Shown: in pieces, positions 1-7,612 of the stretch | Position numbering within the stretch: position 1 is the stretch's first letter | How the letters are laid out: each line of letters begins with the position of its first letter | Assembly (NCBI GenBank): GCA_025935735.1 | Contig: JAICUS010000006.1 | Location: 1 to 29,383, forward strand | Length of the DNA stretch: 29,383 nucleotides | Reading direction: 5' to 3' | Source of the DNA: Solirubrobacteraceae bacterium | GTDB lineage: Bacteria > Actinomycetota > Thermoleophilia > Solirubrobacterales > Solirubrobacteraceae | Program-made: the position numbers and the translations under genes | Notes under the pieces: model-generated | Database searches by the model: none | What the model was told of the DNA's origin: nothing | The model's input: only the letters and a program-made list of their open reading frames with translations

Positions 1-1
1 G

Positions 2-595
2 ACCTGGCTCGTGACGCTCGCGCCGCGCGAGCGGCGCGCGGGGCTCGACCGCTGGGGCCGGGAGTCGTTCGCCGTCCTCGGGACCTACATCCGCGGCATC
101 TGCTTCGTGGCCACGGTCGACGCCGTGTTCATCGGGGTGGCGCTCGTGCTGGTCGGAGTGCCGCTGGCGCTGCCGCTGATCGTGCTCACCTGGCTGGCCG
201 CGTTCTTCCCGATCGTCGGCGCGGTCACCGCGGGCGTCGCGGCGGTGCTGGTCGCGCTGGTGGCCGACGGCTTCGTCCCGGCGCTGATCGTGGCCGCGGC
301 CGTGATCGCCGTGCAGCAGCTGGAGGGCAACGTCCTCTACCCCATGGTCATCGGGCCGCGCATGCACCTGCACCCGGCGGTCGTGCTCGTCTCGGTCACG
401 CTCGGCGGCGCGCTGGCCGGTGTGGCGGGCGCGTTCCTGGCCGTGCCGATCGCCATCGTGTGCTCGGTCGCGCTCGCCCAGAGGCGCGAGCGCGAGGAGC
501 GTGAGACGGCCGTGACAGCGCCGTCAGCGGCCGAACGGGCCGGCCGCGCGCCCCAACGCGCGCGGGTAGGGGTACGGGGTGGCCACGGCATCTGA
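2..595 (+). CDS. AI-2E family transporter, C-terminal part (5' truncated by window edge)
   Basis: The reading frame is open from the first bases of the window, so the gene starts upstream. The visible part has four or more hydrophobic segments. It carries the hallmark of the AI-2E/UPF0118 (PF01594) family: a QQLEGNVLYPMVIG stretch followed by HLHPAVVLVSVTLGG and a GAFLAVPIAIV helix. Family members are multi-pass inner-membrane proteins assigned to autoinducer-2 export or Na+/H+ antiport; the substrate cannot be read from the sequence. The tail after the last helix is Arg/Glu-rich and probably cytoplasmic. The stop lies 17 nt inside the following transporter gene, so the two are probably cotranscribed and coupled. 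Confidence 0.88.
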   Translation, partial: TWLVTLAPRERRAGLDRWGRESFAVLGTYIRGICFVATVDAVFIGVALVLVGVPLALPLIVLTWLAAFFPIVGAVTAGVAAVLVALVADGFVPALIVAAAVIAVQQLEGNVLYPMVIGPRMHLHPAVVLVSVTLGGALAGVAGAFLAVPIAIVCSVALAQRREREERETAVTAPSAAERAGRAPQRARVGVRGGHGI

Positions 596-1868
596 GGACC
601 GCTCGCGGTCGCTGAAACCCGACGAGCGGCGCTCGGTCGTGCTCCTCGGCATCCCGACCTTCGCGTTGGCGCTGGCCGTGACCGTCGTCACCACCTACCT
701 GCCGGTGGTGGCCAAGGCCTTCGTCGGCTCCTCGCTGGTGATCGGCCTGATCATCGGCATCGAGGGCATGCTGGCGATCTGGCTGCCGATCGTGGCCGGC
801 TCGTGGTCGGACCGGCTGAAGACCCGGATCGGCGGCCGGCTGCCGTTCGTCCTCGCCGGCACGCCGTTCATCGCCGTCGGTCTCGCCGCGATGGGGTTCG
901 TCGGCTCGCTGCTCCCGCTCGTGATCGCGGCGCTCGTGTTCTTCGTCGGCTACTTCCTGGCCTATGAGCCCTACCGCGCGCTGTACCCGGACCTGTTCGA
1001 CGACGAGGTGGCCGGGCGCGCGCAGGGCACCCAGGCGCTGTGGCGCGGCGCCGGCACCGGGATCGCGCTGCTGGGCGGCGGCCTGCTGCTCTCGCTGTCG
1101 CAGGTCCTGCCGTTCGCCGCCGCCGCGGTCGTCGCGGTCGCCTCCACCGTCGCCCTGACCGTGGGCATGATCCGCCGCCACGACGCGTCCGACGAGTCCG
1201 GCGAGGCGACGGGCGGGGTGAAGGAGGCCGCCCGCCGCATCCGGGACATCGTCCGCAGGTCGCCGCCGCTGCGCGCGTTCCTCATCGCCAACGCGCTGTG
1301 GGAGCTCTCGCTCGGCGCGATCAAGACGTTCGTCGTGCTCTACGTGACGATCGGGCTGGGGTTCGGCCGCGCCACCGCGGCGCTGCTCATCGGCGGCGTC
1401 GCCGTGCTGATCCTGCTGACGGCGATGGCCAGCGGCCGCCTCGCCGACAAGTTCGGCAAGATCGCGGTGCTCAAGGCCGGGCTGCCGCTCTACGGCTTCG
1501 GCCTGCTCGTCCCGCTGATCTTCACGTCGCCGCTGATCGTCGCCTGCGCGGTGCCGTTCATCGCCATCGGCGGCGGCGCGATCATGGCGCTGCCCTATGC
1601 GGTCCTGATCCCGCTGATGCCTGACGAGGAGCACGGTACGCTGACCGGCGTGTACTCCTTCAGCCGCGGCGTCGGCGTCTGGCTCGGCCCGTTGCTGGCC
1701 GGCCTGGCGATCACGCTGCTCGGCGGCGTCTTCAAGAGCACCCAGGGCTACCAGGCGACCTGGGGCATCTGCGCGATCGCCGTCCTCGCCTCGCTGCCGT
1801 TCGTGCGCAAACTGGACGCCGAGGCGCGCGAAGAGGTCGAGGCGAGGACTGAGCGCCCGGCGGCCTGA
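579..1868 (+). CDS. MFS transporter, GPH/SLC45-like
   Basis: A 429-aa protein with about 12 hydrophobic segments in two halves. After TM2 there is a loop WSDRLKTRIGGRLPF, which matches the SDR...GRR.PF signature of the glycoside-pentoside-hexuronide/SLC45 sugar-transporter branch. The second half has the equivalent GRLADKFGKI motif-A loop. A basic loop near residues 200-225 (RRHDASDESGE...) separates the halves. The GTG at 579 was chosen because a G-rich Shine-Dalgarno-like run (ggtaggggtacgg) lies just upstream and the start overlaps the preceding stop. The substrate is probably a sugar or other small polar solute. No metabolic gene next to it helps decide. Family call firm, substrate unknown. 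Confidence 0.85.
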   Translation: MATASEDRSRSLKPDERRSVVLLGIPTFALALAVTVVTTYLPVVAKAFVGSSLVIGLIIGIEGMLAIWLPIVAGSWSDRLKTRIGGRLPFVLAGTPFIAVGLAAMGFVGSLLPLVIAALVFFVGYFLAYEPYRALYPDLFDDEVAGRAQGTQALWRGAGTGIALLGGGLLLSLSQVLPFAAAAVVAVASTVALTVGMIRRHDASDESGEATGGVKEAARRIRDIVRRSPPLRAFLIANALWELSLGAIKTFVVLYVTIGLGFGRATAALLIGGVAVLILLTAMASGRLADKFGKIAVLKAGLPLYGFGLLVPLIFTSPLIVACAVPFIAIGGGAIMALPYAVLIPLMPDEEHGTLTGVYSFSRGVGVWLGPLLAGLAITLLGGVFKSTQGYQATWGICAIAVLASLPFVRKLDAEAREEVEARTERPAA

Positions 1869-1978
1869 AGCGTGCACCACGTCGCTCTTGGCCACCACCG
1901 CCGCGGTGGGCGTGCTGCCGGGCGTGTGGCTGGACCGGATGCCGCCGGTGCCGCTGCCGGCGGGCGAGTGACCCCGGC

Positions 1979-2857
1979 TCAGGCGGGCACCCGGCGCGCT
2001 CGGTCGAGCAGGGTGGACAGCTCTGCCGTGGCGGTGTCGTCGAGCTCGAGCAGCGGCGCGCGGACGGGCCCCGTCGTGTCGCCGGCCAGCCGGCAGGCGG
2101 CCTTGACCGCGGCCGCGTAGCTCTGGCCCTCCAGGAAGCGGCAGACCGGCCACAGCCGGGACCACAGCTCGCGGGCGGCGGGCAGGTCGATGTCGTCGAT
2201 CAGCCGCCGGTGCAGCTCGACGCACTCCTCCGGAAGGATGGTGGCGGCGCCCCAGACGACGGCCTCGACGCCGGCGGCGAGCGCGGCGAACGTGAGCGTG
2301 TCCCAGCCGTTGAGCAGCGTCGGGCCGCCGGTCTGGATGAGCTCGGTGGCCGCGACGGCGTCGCCGCCGGTGTCCTTGAGGCAGCTGACCGGCAGCTCGC
2401 GCAGCTGCTCGGCGGTCAGGCGGACGCCGGTGGCGCCGGGCAGGTTGTAGTACATGATCGGGATGCCGACGGCGTCCGCGACCGCGGCGTAGTGGGCGCG
2501 CAGCTCGCGCCAGGACAGCGGGTCGTAGAACGGCGGGACGATCATCACCGCGCTCGCGCCGGCGCGCTCGGCGTGCAGGCTCAGCTCGACCGTCTCGCGC
2601 GTGGAGAGCGCGCCGGTGCCCGCGACGACGGGAACGCGGCCGGCGGCGGCCGCGACCGCGACCTCGACGAGCGTGCGGCGCTCGGTGTGGCTCAGCGTCG
2701 TGAACTCGCCGGTGCTTCCGCCGGGCACCAGGCCGCCCACGCCCGCGGCGATCAGGCGGTCGACGAGCGCGGCCAGCGCGGACTCGTCGATGGCCGAGCC
2801 GTCCGCGGTGAACGGCGTGATCAGGGCGGGCAGCACGCCGTGGAAGGGCTCAGACAT
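1979..2857 (-). CDS. Dihydrodipicolinate synthase/N-acetylneuraminate lyase family aldolase
   Basis: A 292-aa TIM-barrel class I aldolase of the DapA family, full length for the family. Visible motifs are GGSTGE at residues 46-51 (the pyruvate carboxylate-binding loop), YYNLPG at 136-141 containing the proton-shuttle Tyr, and CLKDTGG with Lys161 as the Schiff-base lysine. Such enzymes condense or cleave pyruvate with an aldehyde. It sits in a two-gene unit with an FAD oxidase and beside a LysR regulator, not among lysine genes. It is therefore more likely a catabolic pyruvate lyase (for example keto-deoxy sugar acid or hydroxyproline type) than the housekeeping DapA. Its ATG overlaps the end of the upstream oxidase gene by 8 nt, so translation is probably coupled. 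Confidence 0.9.
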   Translation of the reverse strand: MSEPFHGVLPALITPFTADGSAIDESALAALVDRLIAAGVGGLVPGGSTGEFTTLSHTERRTLVEVAVAAAAGRVPVVAGTGALSTRETVELSLHAERAGASAVMIVPPFYDPLSWRELRAHYAAVADAVGIPIMYYNLPGATGVRLTAEQLRELPVSCLKDTGGDAVAATELIQTGGPTLLNGWDTLTFAALAAGVEAVVWGAATILPEECVELHRRLIDDIDLPAARELWSRLWPVCRFLEGQSYAAAVKAACRLAGDTTGPVRAPLLELDDTATAELSTLLDRARRVPA

Positions 2858-4169
2858 GGGCGACCTCTCGCAGGTGGGCGTCGACGCGTTCGGCGGCCGC
2901 CGCGCCGGTCCGGGCCGCGGCCTCCATGTTCCCCAGCTCGGCGAAGTAGTCGCCGGCCAGGTGCAGGTTGCGGTGCGGGCCGAGCGCGCCTTCCAGCGCC
3001 GGCTGCAGGCGGCCGCGGCCGGGGCGCGCGTAGACGTTGCCGAGCTCCCAGCGCCGCACTCGCGTGTGGGCGACCACGCCGCGGGTCTGCGGATAGAGCG
3101 CGTGGAGGTCGCTCACGAACTTCTCGGCGATCAGCTCGTCCGGCTCGCGCATCAGCGCCGCGGCGGCCCGCCCGCCGGCGAACAGCATCAGGCTGCCGCC
3201 GGGGCGGCGCAGGCCCGCGCCGCCGCGCAGCGCGTGCGCCTGGTTGGTGAACATGTCGAACACGCGCCCCGGGGTGGCGATGGCGTAGGTGCCGTCATAG
3301 GGCATCGGGCCGGTCTCGGCGGTCTCGACCGCGACGGTCAGGAACGCGCCGTAGGTCAGCCGCGCGAGCGCGTCCGCCGCCGGCTCGGCCACCGGCGCGA
3401 CGAGCGGCGCCGCGTGCGGCGCCTGCGCGGCGACGATGACGTGCCGCGCGCGGATCTCCTCGCCGCCGCACTCGACCACCACCTCGGCGCCGTCGAGCCG
3501 GAGCGCGTCCACGCGTGCGCCGGTCCGGGCCCGCTCGCCGAGCGCCTGGCCCAGCGCGGCCGGCAGCCGGCCGGTGCCGCCGCGCAGGTTGCGGGCGATC
3601 AGCGAGCCCTTGCCCGCCCACACCAGCGCGAACAGGCCGATCCCGCAGCCGGCAGACAGCTCGTCCAGCTCCGCCGTCGCGCGGTGCGCCGCGCAGGCGA
3701 AGATCGCCCGGGTGGCGGGCGGCAGCGGCCCGAGGAACTCGGCGAACGTGCGGTGGTCCTCGAAGTCGTAATGGCGCTCCAGCCGGCCGTAGCGCGCCAC
3801 GGCGCGCTGGACCTTCACGCCGGCCTTCACGAACGCGACCCGGTCGCGCAGCGAGAGCGGGAGCCGGAACGGGTACGTCTCGACGCGTCCGCGGTCGAGG
3901 ATCGCCGAACCGACCGCGAGCCCCATCATGCCCCCGGTGACCGGCACGGTGTCCAGCCGCTGCTCGCGCGCCAGCGAGTCGACGAGCGAGCCCGGCGCCG
4001 GGAACAGGTGCGCGCCGTAGTTGAGCCAGTAGTCGCCGCACGGGTCCGAGCGCATCCGCCCGCCGAGCCGGTCGGAGGCCTCCAGCAGCAGCACGTCGCG
4101 GTGCCGCAGCCGCCACGCCGCCGCGAGCCCGGCGATGCCGCCGCCCACGATCGCCACGTCCCGGGTCAT
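2850..4169 (-). CDS. FAD-dependent amine oxidase / protoporphyrinogen-oxidase-like protein
   Basis: With the ATG at 4169 the product is 439 aa and begins MTRDVAIVGGGIAG, a Rossmann GxGxxG at residues 9-14. Glu30 in LLLEASDRLGGRM would bind the adenosine ribose. The C-terminal FAD-closing motif LHLAGDYFAELGNMEAA lies near residues 402-418. This is the flavin amine oxidase/HemY/phytoene desaturase superfamily (PF01593). Upstream in-frame ATGs at 4181/4178 would add only MMGG. Further N-terminal extension would run into the divergent LysR promoter and is unlikely. The partner DapA-like aldolase overlaps its 3' end, suggesting one pathway in which an oxidised (carbonyl) product and pyruvate chemistry are linked. 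The actual substrate is unknown. Confidence 0.85.
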   Translation of the reverse strand: MTRDVAIVGGGIAGLAAAWRLRHRDVLLLEASDRLGGRMRSDPCGDYWLNYGAHLFPAPGSLVDSLAREQRLDTVPVTGGMMGLAVGSAILDRGRVETYPFRLPLSLRDRVAFVKAGVKVQRAVARYGRLERHYDFEDHRTFAEFLGPLPPATRAIFACAAHRATAELDELSAGCGIGLFALVWAGKGSLIARNLRGGTGRLPAALGQALGERARTGARVDALRLDGAEVVVECGGEEIRARHVIVAAQAPHAAPLVAPVAEPAADALARLTYGAFLTVAVETAETGPMPYDGTYAIATPGRVFDMFTNQAHALRGGAGLRRPGGSLMLFAGGRAAAALMREPDELIAEKFVSDLHALYPQTRGVVAHTRVRRWELGNVYARPGRGRLQPALEGALGPHRNLHLAGDYFAELGNMEAAARTGAAAAERVDAHLREVAHV

Positions 4170-4205
4170 GCCGCCCATCATCCGCGCCGGCGAGGCAAAG
4201 AGGTA

Positions 4206-4233
4206 GCCTGGGTTGCCTGGTGGCACCCCAGGC
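4206..4233. promoter_or_regulatory. LysR-type operator dyad between divergent genes
   Basis: Outer arms GCCTGGG (4206-4212) and CCCAGGC (4227-4233) are exact inverted repeats. Inside them TGCC (4214-4217) and GGCA (4222-4225) form a second pair. The whole 28-bp element is a near-perfect dyad around a TGGT centre, in the intergenic space of a LysR gene and its divergent neighbour. That is where LysR-family proteins normally bind, to T-N11-A dyads. It overlaps the GTG proposed as the LysR start, which hints at autorepression or at a LysR start slightly downstream. Confidence 0.6.
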
Positions 4234-5167
4234 TGAGCTTTTGTCTCTGCAGCAGATCCGCTGCTTCTGCGCCGCGCTCGAGCTGGGCTCCTTCACCGCC
4301 GCCGCCGACGCCCTGCGCGTCTCCCAGCCCGCGGTGGCCGAGCAGGTCCGCCGGCTCGAGCAGGCGCTCGGCGCCGACCTGTTCGTGCGCGGCGGCCGCG
4401 GCGTGGCGCCCACCGAGGCCGGGCGGGCGTTCGCCGAGCACGCCGCCCGCAGCCTGCGCGCGGTCGAGGACGCGGCCGGCAGCGTCGGCGACGTCGCCGG
4501 GCTGCGCAGCGGCACCGTGGCGGTCGGCGTGTTCGGCGAGCCCTCCGCCTGGCGGCTGGAGGAGCCGGCCGCGGCGTTCGCGCGCCGCCACCCCGGGGTC
4601 GCCCTGCGGCTCGTCGGGCGCAACTCGTCCGCGGTCGCCGAGAGCGTGCGCCGCGGCGAGCTCGAGGCCGGGATCGTGCTGCTGCCGATCGACGCCGAGA
4701 AGCTCGACGTGCGCCCGACCGTCCGCGACGAGGTCCTCTACGTCAGCGCCGACCCCGAGCGCACGCGGCGGCCGGCGACGATCGAGCGGCTCGCGCGGAC
4801 GCCGCTGATCTTCTACGACGCCGAGTCGGCCGAGGGCGACCCCATCCGCCGCCAGCTCGCCGAGCGCGCCCAGGCGCTCGGGCTGCGCCTGCAGCCGCGG
4901 GTCGAGGTCGAGCTCAAGGACATCGCGCTGCGGCTCGTCGTCGCCGGCCTCGGCGACACGTACCTGCCGGCGGCGTACACCCGCGCCGCCTACTACCCCG
5001 AGGGCCTGAGCACGGCGCCGTTCAGCCCGGCGCTCCACGACACGTTCGCGGCCGTCACCCGCCCGGGCGCCCGCCTGTCGGCCGGCGTGCGCGAGCTGCT
5101 CGGCGACCTCGAGGCGCACATGCGCGCCCTCGTCGACGGACCCGAGCACGTTTATCGCGCTTACTGA
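4220..5167 (+). CDS. LysR-family transcriptional regulator
   Basis: About 315 aa. The N-terminal winged helix-turn-helix spans roughly residues 8-67 (LSLQQIRCFCAALELGSFTAAADALRVSQ... then VAEQVRRLEQALG and the LFVRGGRGVAPTEAG wing). The remainder is a periplasmic-binding-like effector domain (residues about 90-300). It is divergent from the FAD oxidase/aldolase pair, the classical LysR arrangement, so those genes are the likely target. The start is uncertain: GTG 4220 lies inside a dyad, with an agaggt run 16 nt upstream. TTG 4241 would give LSLQQIRCF, a more standard N-terminus, but without a visible ribosome site. The inducer cannot be inferred. Confidence 0.92.
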   Translation: MAPQAELLSLQQIRCFCAALELGSFTAAADALRVSQPAVAEQVRRLEQALGADLFVRGGRGVAPTEAGRAFAEHAARSLRAVEDAAGSVGDVAGLRSGTVAVGVFGEPSAWRLEEPAAAFARRHPGVALRLVGRNSSAVAESVRRGELEAGIVLLPIDAEKLDVRPTVRDEVLYVSADPERTRRPATIERLARTPLIFYDAESAEGDPIRRQLAERAQALGLRLQPRVEVELKDIALRLVVAGLGDTYLPAAYTRAAYYPEGLSTAPFSPALHDTFAAVTRPGARLSAGVRELLGDLEAHMRALVDGPEHVYRAY

Positions 5168-5210
5168 GCTTTATCGTATTCCGATAAACCGTGGTAAAGT
5201 TGTCAACGGC
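5151..5210 (+). promoter_or_regulatory. AT-rich promoter/operator region upstream of the AAA ATPase gene
   Basis: This is the most AT-rich stretch nearby. It contains TTTATCG at 5151-5157 and again at 5170-5176, with the inverse CGATAAA at 5182-5188. The last two make a 7-bp-arm palindrome with a 5-nt spacer. GTTGTCAAC (5199-5207) is a second palindrome. TAAAGT at 5195-5200 is a plausible -10 box, placing transcription start only a few bases before the GTG at 5211, so a leaderless or nearly leaderless message. The -35 is not convincing. The repeated TTTATCG half-sites suggest a specific regulator. Confidence 0.5.
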
Positions 5211-6401
5211 GTGCGGCCCGAGGACAACCCGTATACACCAAATGCCGGCGCCGAGCCGCGCTACCTGGCGGGCCGCGAGCACGAGCTCGACGCGTTCCGA
5301 GTGCTGTTGCGGCGCCTGAAGAAGGGCTACACCGATCAGTCGATGATCGTCGTGGGCCTCCGCGGCGTCGGCAAGACCGTCTTGCTGAGCACGTTCCGGG
5401 GCATCGCGGAGGAAGAGGGCGATCTCGTAGGGATCGAAGCGGAGATCACAAAGCACGAGGACTTCGGTCGCCGCATGGGTGGGCTTGTCCGGCGCGCATT
5501 GTTCGGTGTCGCGCCGTCGGCCAAGTGGAAGGACCGCGGCCGGCGCGCCGCCGCGGTCCTTCGCTCGTTCCAGATCACCGTCACGGGAGAGGGCGAGCTG
5601 TCCGCGAGTCTGGGCGGGACGGAACCCGCTGAAGGCGCAGGGGACAGCGGCAACCTGGCCGACGATCTGACTGATGTCTTTGTCGCCCTCGGCGAGGCCG
5701 CCCAAGAGCACGGCAAGGGAGTCGTCTTCATCCTCGACGAAGTGCAGTTCCTCAATCTGCGGGAGTTCGAAGCGCTCATCGCCGCGCTCCACAAGACCGT
5801 CCAGCGGCGGCTCCCGATAACTCTGGTGGCCGCCGGCCTTCCGCAGTTGCCCGAGTTGGCAGGAGAGGCGAAGTCCTATGCCGAGCGGCTGTTTCGCTTC
5901 CCGACGGTCGACAGCCTTGGTCGCGAGGAGGCGCGCAAGGCACTGGTCGAGCCGGCACGCGATCTCGGCGTCTCCTACGAGGAGGACGCCGTCGACGCGA
6001 TCATGGGGTACACCGAAGGCTATCCGTACTTCATCCAGGAGTACGGGTCCGTCGTCTGGAACTCCGCAGCCGCGACACCGATCACGCGCGTGGAGGTGAA
6101 CGATGCGCGCGAGGCCGTGGAGGCCAAGCTGGACGAGAGCTTCTTCCGCGTTCGGGCGGACCGGACGACCAACGCGGAGCTGAACTACCTCCGCGCTATG
6201 GCGGAGCTCGGCCCCGACCCGCAACTGGCCGGTGACGTCGCCGCCGTGCTCGGCCGCAAGTCCACTTCGCTGGGTCCGACGCGAGCGCGACTGATCGAGA
6301 AGGGTCTGCTTTGGACGCCGTCGCACGGCTACGCGGCGTTCACCGTCCCGCAGTTCGACCGCTACCTGAAGCGCACCTACGCGCTCGGAGTCTCCCGCTA
6401 A
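5211..6401 (+). CDS. AAA/STAND-like ATPase with C-terminal winged helix
   Basis: 396 aa. Walker A is GLRGVGKT at residues 49-56 and Walker B is VVFILDE at 171-177, followed by a helical lid with the TEGYPYFIQEYG motif (268-279). A winged-helix-like domain occupies about 320-385 (NAELNYLRAMAELG... LIEKGLLW). This is the archaeal-ATPase/AAA_16 architecture related to Orc1/Cdc6 and STAND NTPases. Members of this group found in actinobacteria are mostly uncharacterised. Sampled 60-base segments are 57-60% GC, against 73% in a sample of the next gene, and codon third positions are visibly looser. Both suggest recent acquisition. No partner gene is recognisable. Possible roles are NTP-dependent DNA binding or a signal/defence switch; none is demonstrated by the sequence. 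Confidence 0.82.
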   Translation: MRPEDNPYTPNAGAEPRYLAGREHELDAFRVLLRRLKKGYTDQSMIVVGLRGVGKTVLLSTFRGIAEEEGDLVGIEAEITKHEDFGRRMGGLVRRALFGVAPSAKWKDRGRRAAAVLRSFQITVTGEGELSASLGGTEPAEGAGDSGNLADDLTDVFVALGEAAQEHGKGVVFILDEVQFLNLREFEALIAALHKTVQRRLPITLVAAGLPQLPELAGEAKSYAERLFRFPTVDSLGREEARKALVEPARDLGVSYEEDAVDAIMGYTEGYPYFIQEYGSVVWNSAAATPITRVEVNDAREAVEAKLDESFFRVRADRTTNAELNYLRAMAELGPDPQLAGDVAAVLGRKSTSLGPTRARLIEKGLLWTPSHGYAAFTVPQFDRYLKRTYALGVSR

Positions 6402-6433
6402 TCACCGGCGCCCGCGCGGCCGATAGGAGCCGT

Positions 6434-7612
6434 ATGCCTCAGAGCGCCCGCTTCGCTCGCGTGCCCCCGGCGTCCGCCCCGGCGCTCGCGGTCACCCGCC
6501 AGCCGATCCTCGACGCGAGCGAGCGCGTGACGGCGTTCCAGCTGCTCGCCGAGCCGGCCGAGGCGCTGCCGCAGGCGCTGGCCGAGATCGGGCTCGAGCG
6601 GCTCGCCGGCGTCCGGCCCGCGCACATCGCGGTGACGCGCAAGCTGCTGGTGGCCGTGCGGCCGCTGCCGTTCCCGCCCGAGCGCGTCGTGCTCGAGCTG
6701 CCCGCCGACCGGCCGGCCGACGACCTGCTCGTGGCCGCGGCGCGCGAGGCCCGGCGGTCCGGGTTCCGGATCGCGCTCGACGGCTTCACCGGCGAGACCG
6801 GTCCGCTGCTGGCGCTGGCCGACGCCGTCAAGGTCGGGCCGGACGTCGAGGCCGCCACCGTGATGATCGCCCGCGACCACGGGCTCGAGGTCATCGCCGC
6901 CGGCGTGGACACCCGCGCCGAGTACGGGCGCTGCCGCAAGCTCGGCTGCGAGGCCTTCCAGGGCCGCTACTTCGCCGAGCCGGTCGTCTTCACCGGCGCC
7001 GCCGTGCCGACCTACCGGCTGCGCGCGCTGGCGCTGCTGGCCCGCCACGACGCGGTGTCCTTCGAGCAGCTCGAGCGGGTGATCAGCGAGGACCCCGGGC
7101 TCGCGCTCAAGCTCGTCAAGCTGGCCAACTCCGCGTTCTTCGGCGGCCGCCATCGCGTCGGCTCGGTCCGCCAGGCGCTGATGGCGCTCGGCTCGGTCGC
7201 CGTCCGCCGCTGGGCGACGCTGCTCGTGCTGGCCGGCGCCACCGACCGCCCGTCGCACCTGCTGGAGCTCGGCCTGCTGCGCGCGCGGCTGTGCGAGCTC
7301 GTGGCCGCCCGGACGCCGGACGCCGAGGCCGAGCGGGCGTTCACCGCCGGGCTGTTCTCCGTCGTCGACTCCCTGCTCGGCGTCAAGATGCCCACGCTGC
7401 TGGCCGAGCTGCCGTTCGACGAGCGCACCGCCCGCGCGCTCGACGAGCACGCCGGCCCCGAGGGCCGCGTGCTGGCGGGCGTCCTCGCCTACGAGTGCGG
7501 CGACTTCGACGGCTGCGCCCGCCACGGCGTGAGCCTGGTCGACATCGCGCGCGCCTTCGCCGAGGCGCTCGACTGGACCGACGGCGCCGTCGCGGGCCTG
7601 ACCGGCCGCTAG
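6434..7612 (+). CDS. EAL-HDOD (YuxH-type) signalling protein with degenerate EAL domain
   Basis: 392 aa from the ATG at 6434, which has a good ribosome site (taggagc) 3 nt upstream. The N-terminal half (residues about 15-185) is an EAL fold, but the catalytic signatures are lost. The EAL tripeptide position reads LLAEP, the DDFG loop is LDGF, and EGVET is AAGVDT. QG at 176-177 and the following helix survive. It should therefore not hydrolyse c-di-GMP, though it might bind a nucleotide. Residues about 190-380 are an HDOD domain (SFEQLERVISEDPGLALKLVKLANSAFFG...), a non-catalytic HD relative. The EAL-HDOD pair is a known signalling architecture. Its stop codon overlaps the stop of the convergent FRG gene at a shared CTAG. 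Confidence 0.88.
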   Translation: MPQSARFARVPPASAPALAVTRQPILDASERVTAFQLLAEPAEALPQALAEIGLERLAGVRPAHIAVTRKLLVAVRPLPFPPERVVLELPADRPADDLLVAAAREARRSGFRIALDGFTGETGPLLALADAVKVGPDVEAATVMIARDHGLEVIAAGVDTRAEYGRCRKLGCEAFQGRYFAEPVVFTGAAVPTYRLRALALLARHDAVSFEQLERVISEDPGLALKLVKLANSAFFGGRHRVGSVRQALMALGSVAVRRWATLLVLAGATDRPSHLLELGLLRARLCELVAARTPDAEAERAFTAGLFSVVDSLLGVKMPTLLAELPFDERTARALDEHAGPEGRVLAGVLAYECGDFDGCARHGVSLVDIARAFAEALDWTDGAVAGLTGR

